NCBI RefSeq assembly: GCF_028993575.1
Contig: NZ_CP118615.1
Span: forward strand, 5,547,001 to 5,611,000
DNA: 64,000 nt
Direction: 5' to 3'
From: Micromonospora cathayae
Lineage (GTDB): Bacteria; Actinomycetota; Actinomycetes; Mycobacteriales; Micromonosporaceae
Below are positions 60,392 to 64,000 of the stretch, piece after piece. Both the position numbers and the translations under genes were made by a program. Positions within the stretch are counted from its first letter, which is position 1. Every line of letters begins with the position of its first letter. Under the pieces are notes generated by a model. The model was not told the origin of the DNA and ran no database searches. It was given only the letters and a program-made list of their open reading frames with translations.

Positions 60392-63046
60392 TCACAGCCG
60401 TGGGTCGACGGGTTCCGACTCCAGCGCGAGCACCGCGAAGACCGCCTCGTGGACCCGCCACCGGGGTTCCCCCCGGGCGACCCGTTCGAGCGCCTCCAGG
60501 CCGAGGGCGTACTCGCGCAGGGCCAGCGACCGTTTGTGCCCGAGACCGCGCTGACGCAGCCGGTCCAGGTTGGCCGGCTCGGTGTAGTCCGGGCCGTAGA
60601 CGATGCGCAGGTACTCCCGGCCGCGCACCTTGACGCCGGGCTGGAGCAGGCCGCGCCGGCCCCGGGTCAGGTTGGCGTACGGCTTCACCACCATGCCCTC
60701 GCCGCCGGCGGCGGTCAGCTCCTCCCACCAGGCGGTCCCGGCCGCCGTGGACGCCGCATCACCGGTGTCGACGAGCACCCGCCGGGTGGCCTGGACCAGG
60801 TCGGGCGCGGCGTCGGCGAGCCGGTCGGCGAGCGCCAGGTGCCAGCCGTGGTCCCGGTCGTGGTAGGTCGCGCCCCGGGAGGCGAGCAGCTGGAACGGGG
60901 CCAGCCGCACCCCGGCCAGCCCGTCGGTGGGCCAGCAGTACCGGCGGTACGCCGCGGTGAACGCCTCGGCGTTGCCGGCCCGCGCGGCGGTACGGTCGTG
61001 CAGTTCCCCGACGTCGAGTCCCGCCGCCCGCGCCGCGTCCAACGCGTCGAGGGCGGCCGGCAGCGCCGACCGGGCGGCGGCACCGACCGCGGCGTACTGG
61101 TTGCGGAGCAGGTCCTCGGCCTTGGCGGACCACGGCAGCAGCTCCGCGTCGAGCAGCAGCCAGTCGGTGTCGAGGTCCGCCCACAGCCCGGCCGCGTTGA
61201 GCGCGCCGCGCAGCCGGTCCAGCAGCTGCTCGGTCACCTCCGGCCGGAAGAACGACCGGCCGGTGCGGGTGTGCACGGCCCCGGTCGTACCGTCGTCCGC
61301 CCCGAACCTGGTCCGCGCGGTGGCCTCGTCCCGGCAGACCAGGACCACGGCCCGCGACCCCATGTGCTTCTCCTCGCAGACGACCTGTCCGACCCCGTCG
61401 GACCGGTACGCGTCGAACGCTTCGGCGGGGTGTTCGAGCAGGTCGGTGCGGGTCGAGGTGGCGCAGGGCGCCATCGTCGGCGGCAGGTAGCACAGCCATC
61501 GCGGATCGATCGCGAACCGGCTCATCACCTCCAGCGCGCCGGCGGCCTGGTCCTCCCGGACGGTGACCCGCCCGTGGTGCCGGGTCTCCACGACGCGTCT
61601 GCCGAGGACGTCGGTGATGTCGAGCAGGTCCGGTTCCCGCGCGCCCCCGGTGACGCCGTCGGCCGACCCCGGCCCGGCGGACCCCGACGCGGCGGGCCCG
61701 GCGTCGGTGGGCCCCGGCCAGGTGGGCGTGACGGCGGTGGAGGTGCCCGGGGGGACGGCCGGCGGGAACGGCCGGGCCGGTTCGTACCAGACCCGCTCGG
61801 CGGGAACCGCGACGAGCTGCTTCTCCGGGTACCGCAGGGCGGTCAGCCGGCCGCCGAACACGCACCCGGTGTCCAGGCACAGGGTGTTGTTCACCCAGCG
61901 CGGCTCCGGGACGGGCGTGTGCCCGTACAGCACCATCGCCCGCCCCCGGTAGTCGTCGGCCCACGGGTAACGCACCGGCAGGCCGAACTCGTCGGTCTCC
62001 CCGGTGGTCTCCCCGTAGAGGGCGAAGGACCGCACCCGCCCCGACGCCCGCCCGTGGTACGCCTCCTTCAGGCCGGCGTGCGCGACGACCAGCCGACCGT
62101 CGTCGAGAACCAGATGCGAGACGAGGTCCCGGCAGAACACCTCGACCTGCCGGCGGAACTCCTCGGGCTCGGCGGCGAGCTGCTCCAGCGTCTCGGCCAG
62201 CCCGTGGGTGACCTGCACGCTACGGCCGGACAGGGCCCGGACCAGCTTGTTCTCGTGGTTGCCGGGCACCGCGAAGGCGTGCCCGGCGGCGACCATGCCC
62301 ATCACCAGGCGCAGCACCCCGGGCGCGTCCGGCCCCCGGTCGACCAGGTCACCGACGAACACCGCGCGACGGCCCTCGGGGTGCGCCGCGTCGACCGCCC
62401 GCCCGGCGTCGTCCCGGACCAGCGCGTAGCCCAGCCGACCGAGCAGGGACTCCAGTTCGCTGCGGCAGCCGTGCACGTCCCCGATGACGTCGAACGGCCC
62501 GGTCTCGTGCCGGAAGTCGTTGCGCAGCGGCTCGCGGACGATCGTGGCGGCCTGCACCTCCGCCACCCCGCGCAGCACGTGCACCTTCCGGAAGCCCTCC
62601 CGGGCCAGGCCGCGCAGCGACCGGCGCAGCTGGTCGTGCTGGCGGCGTACCACGGGCGCGCCGAAATCCCGGTCGGCCCGCCGGCTGTTGCGGTCGACGC
62701 AGACCTTCTCCGGTACGTCCAGCACGATCGCCACCGGCAGCACGTCGTGCGCGCGGGCCAACGCGACGAGCTTCCGGCGGGCGTCGGGCTGCACGTTGGT
62801 GGCGTCCACGACCGTCAGGTGCCCGGCGGCCAGCCGCTTGGCGGCGATGTAGTAGAGCACATCGAACGCGTCCGCGCTGGCCGCCTGGTCGTTCTCGTCG
62901 CCGCTGACCAGGCCCCGGCAGAAGTCGCTGGAGAGCACCTCGAAGGGCGCGAAGTGGGTGGCGGCGAAGGTCGACTTGCCGGAGCCGGAGACCCCGACCA
63001 GTGCCACCAGGCACAGCCGGGGTACGGCGAGCTGCAGTGCGGTCAT
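60392..63046 (-). CDS. pnkp: Polynucleotide kinase-phosphatase-adenylyltransferase Pnkp
   Basis: An 884-residue three-domain RNA end-healing enzyme. The kinase is at about 1-170 (P-loop GVSGSGKST, DATNVQPDARR). The calcineurin-like phosphatase is at about 180-430 (FDVIGDVHG, GDLVDRGPD, GNHEN, YGHTPV). The ligase-like adenylyltransferase is at about 500-884 (EEKHMGSRAV with the nucleophilic Lys, DAELLPW, GEGMVVKPY). With Hen1 it heals and seals RNAs cut by ribotoxins. It overlaps the hen1 stop by four bases (ATGA), so the two are coupled. Confidence 0.95.
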   Translation of the reverse strand: MTALQLAVPRLCLVALVGVSGSGKSTFAATHFAPFEVLSSDFCRGLVSGDENDQAASADAFDVLYYIAAKRLAAGHLTVVDATNVQPDARRKLVALARAHDVLPVAIVLDVPEKVCVDRNSRRADRDFGAPVVRRQHDQLRRSLRGLAREGFRKVHVLRGVAEVQAATIVREPLRNDFRHETGPFDVIGDVHGCRSELESLLGRLGYALVRDDAGRAVDAAHPEGRRAVFVGDLVDRGPDAPGVLRLVMGMVAAGHAFAVPGNHENKLVRALSGRSVQVTHGLAETLEQLAAEPEEFRRQVEVFCRDLVSHLVLDDGRLVVAHAGLKEAYHGRASGRVRSFALYGETTGETDEFGLPVRYPWADDYRGRAMVLYGHTPVPEPRWVNNTLCLDTGCVFGGRLTALRYPEKQLVAVPAERVWYEPARPFPPAVPPGTSTAVTPTWPGPTDAGPAASGSAGPGSADGVTGGAREPDLLDITDVLGRRVVETRHHGRVTVREDQAAGALEVMSRFAIDPRWLCYLPPTMAPCATSTRTDLLEHPAEAFDAYRSDGVGQVVCEEKHMGSRAVVLVCRDEATARTRFGADDGTTGAVHTRTGRSFFRPEVTEQLLDRLRGALNAAGLWADLDTDWLLLDAELLPWSAKAEDLLRNQYAAVGAAARSALPAALDALDAARAAGLDVGELHDRTAARAGNAEAFTAAYRRYCWPTDGLAGVRLAPFQLLASRGATYHDRDHGWHLALADRLADAAPDLVQATRRVLVDTGDAASTAAGTAWWEELTAAGGEGMVVKPYANLTRGRRGLLQPGVKVRGREYLRIVYGPDYTEPANLDRLRQRGLGHKRSLALREYALGLEALERVARGEPRWRVHEAVFAVLALESEPVDPRL

Positions 63047-64000
63047 CGGGTGCCTCCGGTGCTGTCCCGGCGGGTGAACACCGCCAGTTGGGTGGGCGGG
63101 CCGACCTCCGGATCGTCCGGACCGACCGGCAGGTGGCGCACCTCGTAGCCGTACTCGGCGGCGACCGCCGCCGCCCAGGCGCGGAACTCGGCGCGGGTCC
63201 ACTCGAACCGGTGGTCGCGGTGCCGCAGCCGGCCCGCCGGCAGGTCCGGGTAGCGGACGTTGTACTCGACGTTCGGGGTGGTCACCACGACCGTGCCGGG
63301 CCGGGCGTGACCGAACACCGTCCGTTCCAGCGCGCCGAGCCGGGGCGGGTCGACGTGCTCGATCACCTCCATCAGCACCACCGCGTCGAACCCGGCGAGC
63401 CGGCCGTCCCGGTAGGTCAGCGAGGACTGGACCAGCCGTACCCGGTCGAGCTGCCGTTCGGGGAGCTGGTCCAGGCGTAGCCGGCGGGCGGCCACGTCGA
63501 GCGCGCGGGCCGACACGTCCACCCCGACGATTTCGGTGAAGACCGGGTCGGTCAGCAACGCCCGCAGCAGGGCACCGTCGCCGCAGCCCAGGTCGGCGAC
63601 CCGGGTCGCGCCGGCGGCCCGGAGCGCGGCGAGCACCGCGTCCCGGCGCTGCTCGGCCAGGTTGGGCGTCCGCGGGGGCGACCCGTCGGCCGTCCCGTCC
63701 GGTACGGCGTCGTCCAGTGCCTGCGGCTCGGTGTCGTCCACCTCGGCCAGCCGGCCCACGGCGGTGCCGACCAGGGTGCGCTGGTGCGCCAGGTAGCGCC
63801 GGACGATCAGGTCCCGCTCCGGGTGCCCGCGCAGCCAGCCGGCCCCGGCCCGGACCAGTTTGTCCACCTCGTCGGTGGTGACCCAGTAGTGTTTGCCGTT
63901 GTCCAGCACCGGCAGCAGCACGTACAGGTGGTTCAACGCCTCGGCCAGCCGCAGCCGGCCGGTCAGGCGGACGTCCAGGTAGCGTGACGCGCCCCAGTGC
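63043..64000 (-). CDS. hen1: 3'-terminal RNA ribose 2'-O-methyltransferase Hen1 (partial)
   Basis: The gene runs off the right edge; only its C-terminal ~319 codons are inside. The N-terminal ligase-activating part continues from the edge (GRLRLAEALNHLYVLLPVLD). The methyltransferase domain has the SAM motif VADLGCGDGAL, the catalytic EVIEHVD and the HRDHRFEWTR histidines of the Hen1 metal site. It methylates the 3'-terminal ribose 2'-OH at the break so that the repaired RNA resists re-cleavage. It precedes pnkp with an ATGA overlap. The true start lies beyond position 64000. Confidence 0.93.
   Translation of the reverse strand, partial: HWGASRYLDVRLTGRLRLAEALNHLYVLLPVLDNGKHYWVTTDEVDKLVRAGAGWLRGHPERDLIVRRYLAHQRTLVGTAVGRLAEVDDTEPQALDDAVPDGTADGSPPRTPNLAEQRRDAVLAALRAAGATRVADLGCGDGALLRALLTDPVFTEIVGVDVSARALDVAARRLRLDQLPERQLDRVRLVQSSLTYRDGRLAGFDAVVLMEVIEHVDPPRLGALERTVFGHARPGTVVVTTPNVEYNVRYPDLPAGRLRHRDHRFEWTRAEFRAWAAAVAAEYGYEVRHLPVGPDDPEVGPPTQLAVFTRRDSTGGTR

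Overview
The window is high-GC actinobacterial DNA with strong GC3 bias, many GTG starts and stop/start overlaps of the ATGA or GTGA type. A SAM-IV riboswitch, large-ATP-binding and AfsR-type regulators, a Ser/Thr kinase, F420/FMN luciferase-like oxidoreductases and several secreted polysaccharide-degrading enzymes point to a soil actinomycete. Micromonosporaceae is the best guess, by general resemblance only. No rRNA, tRNA, CRISPR, prophage or insertion sequence was seen.

Layout. 0-6.4 kb: HxlR regulator, an unknown protein coupled to a J-domain membrane protein, then a leftward pair (short-chain dehydrogenase overlapping a membrane-anchored P-loop NTPase). 6-9.4 kb: an AfsR-like regulator lacking its C-terminal domain, antisense to a small amphi-Trp gene, divergent from a secreted protein whose upstream region carries three 11-bp direct repeats typical of SARP binding. 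9.5-14.1 kb: serine hydrolase, VWA/solute-binding protein, membrane-linked Ser/Thr kinase. 14.2-19.2 kb: a compact leftward cluster that looks like a ribosomal peptide (RiPP) pathway: ABC exporter, precursor-like peptide, M29/NicX-like metalloenzyme, cytochrome P450 and a second precursor-like peptide. Both peptides end in CPC-x-x-x-F. 19.4-25.4 kb: mannanase with LacI regulator, CPBP protease, secreted collagen-like protein, SIRT5-like sirtuin. 25.5-29.4 kb: VWA metalloprotein, MoxR ATPase and an unknown third partner.

29.5-40.9 kb is metabolic: PfkB kinase plus SurE; a KDG/KDPG module (IclR, KDPG aldolase, KDG kinase); a copper LPMO; two small secreted proteins; the glyoxylate shunt operon (isocitrate lyase, malate synthase) divergent from its probable RamB-type regulator. 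41-45.7 kb: a frameshifted DUF6461 gene, a previously easy-to-miss 27-codon gene whose product ends in WIEWCW, and a TPR protein with a degenerate STAND-like head. 45.9-53.9 kb: luciferase-like oxidoreductase, a SAM-IV riboswitch in front of a cysteine-desulfurase-like enzyme, M23 peptidase, GH18 chitinase with an operator-rich promoter, and a MarR gene divergent from an unusual luciferase-like/hemerythrin fusion across two palindromic operators.

53.9-64 kb: two separate RNA repair modules. The first is RtcB ligase with release-factor-like PrfH; the second is Pnkp with Hen1 (cut by the window edge). Between them lie lectin-like secreted proteins, minisatellite DNA and a cluster of three broken genes (radical SAM, AraC fragment, SH3 protein with a premature stop), suggesting a decaying, variable segment.
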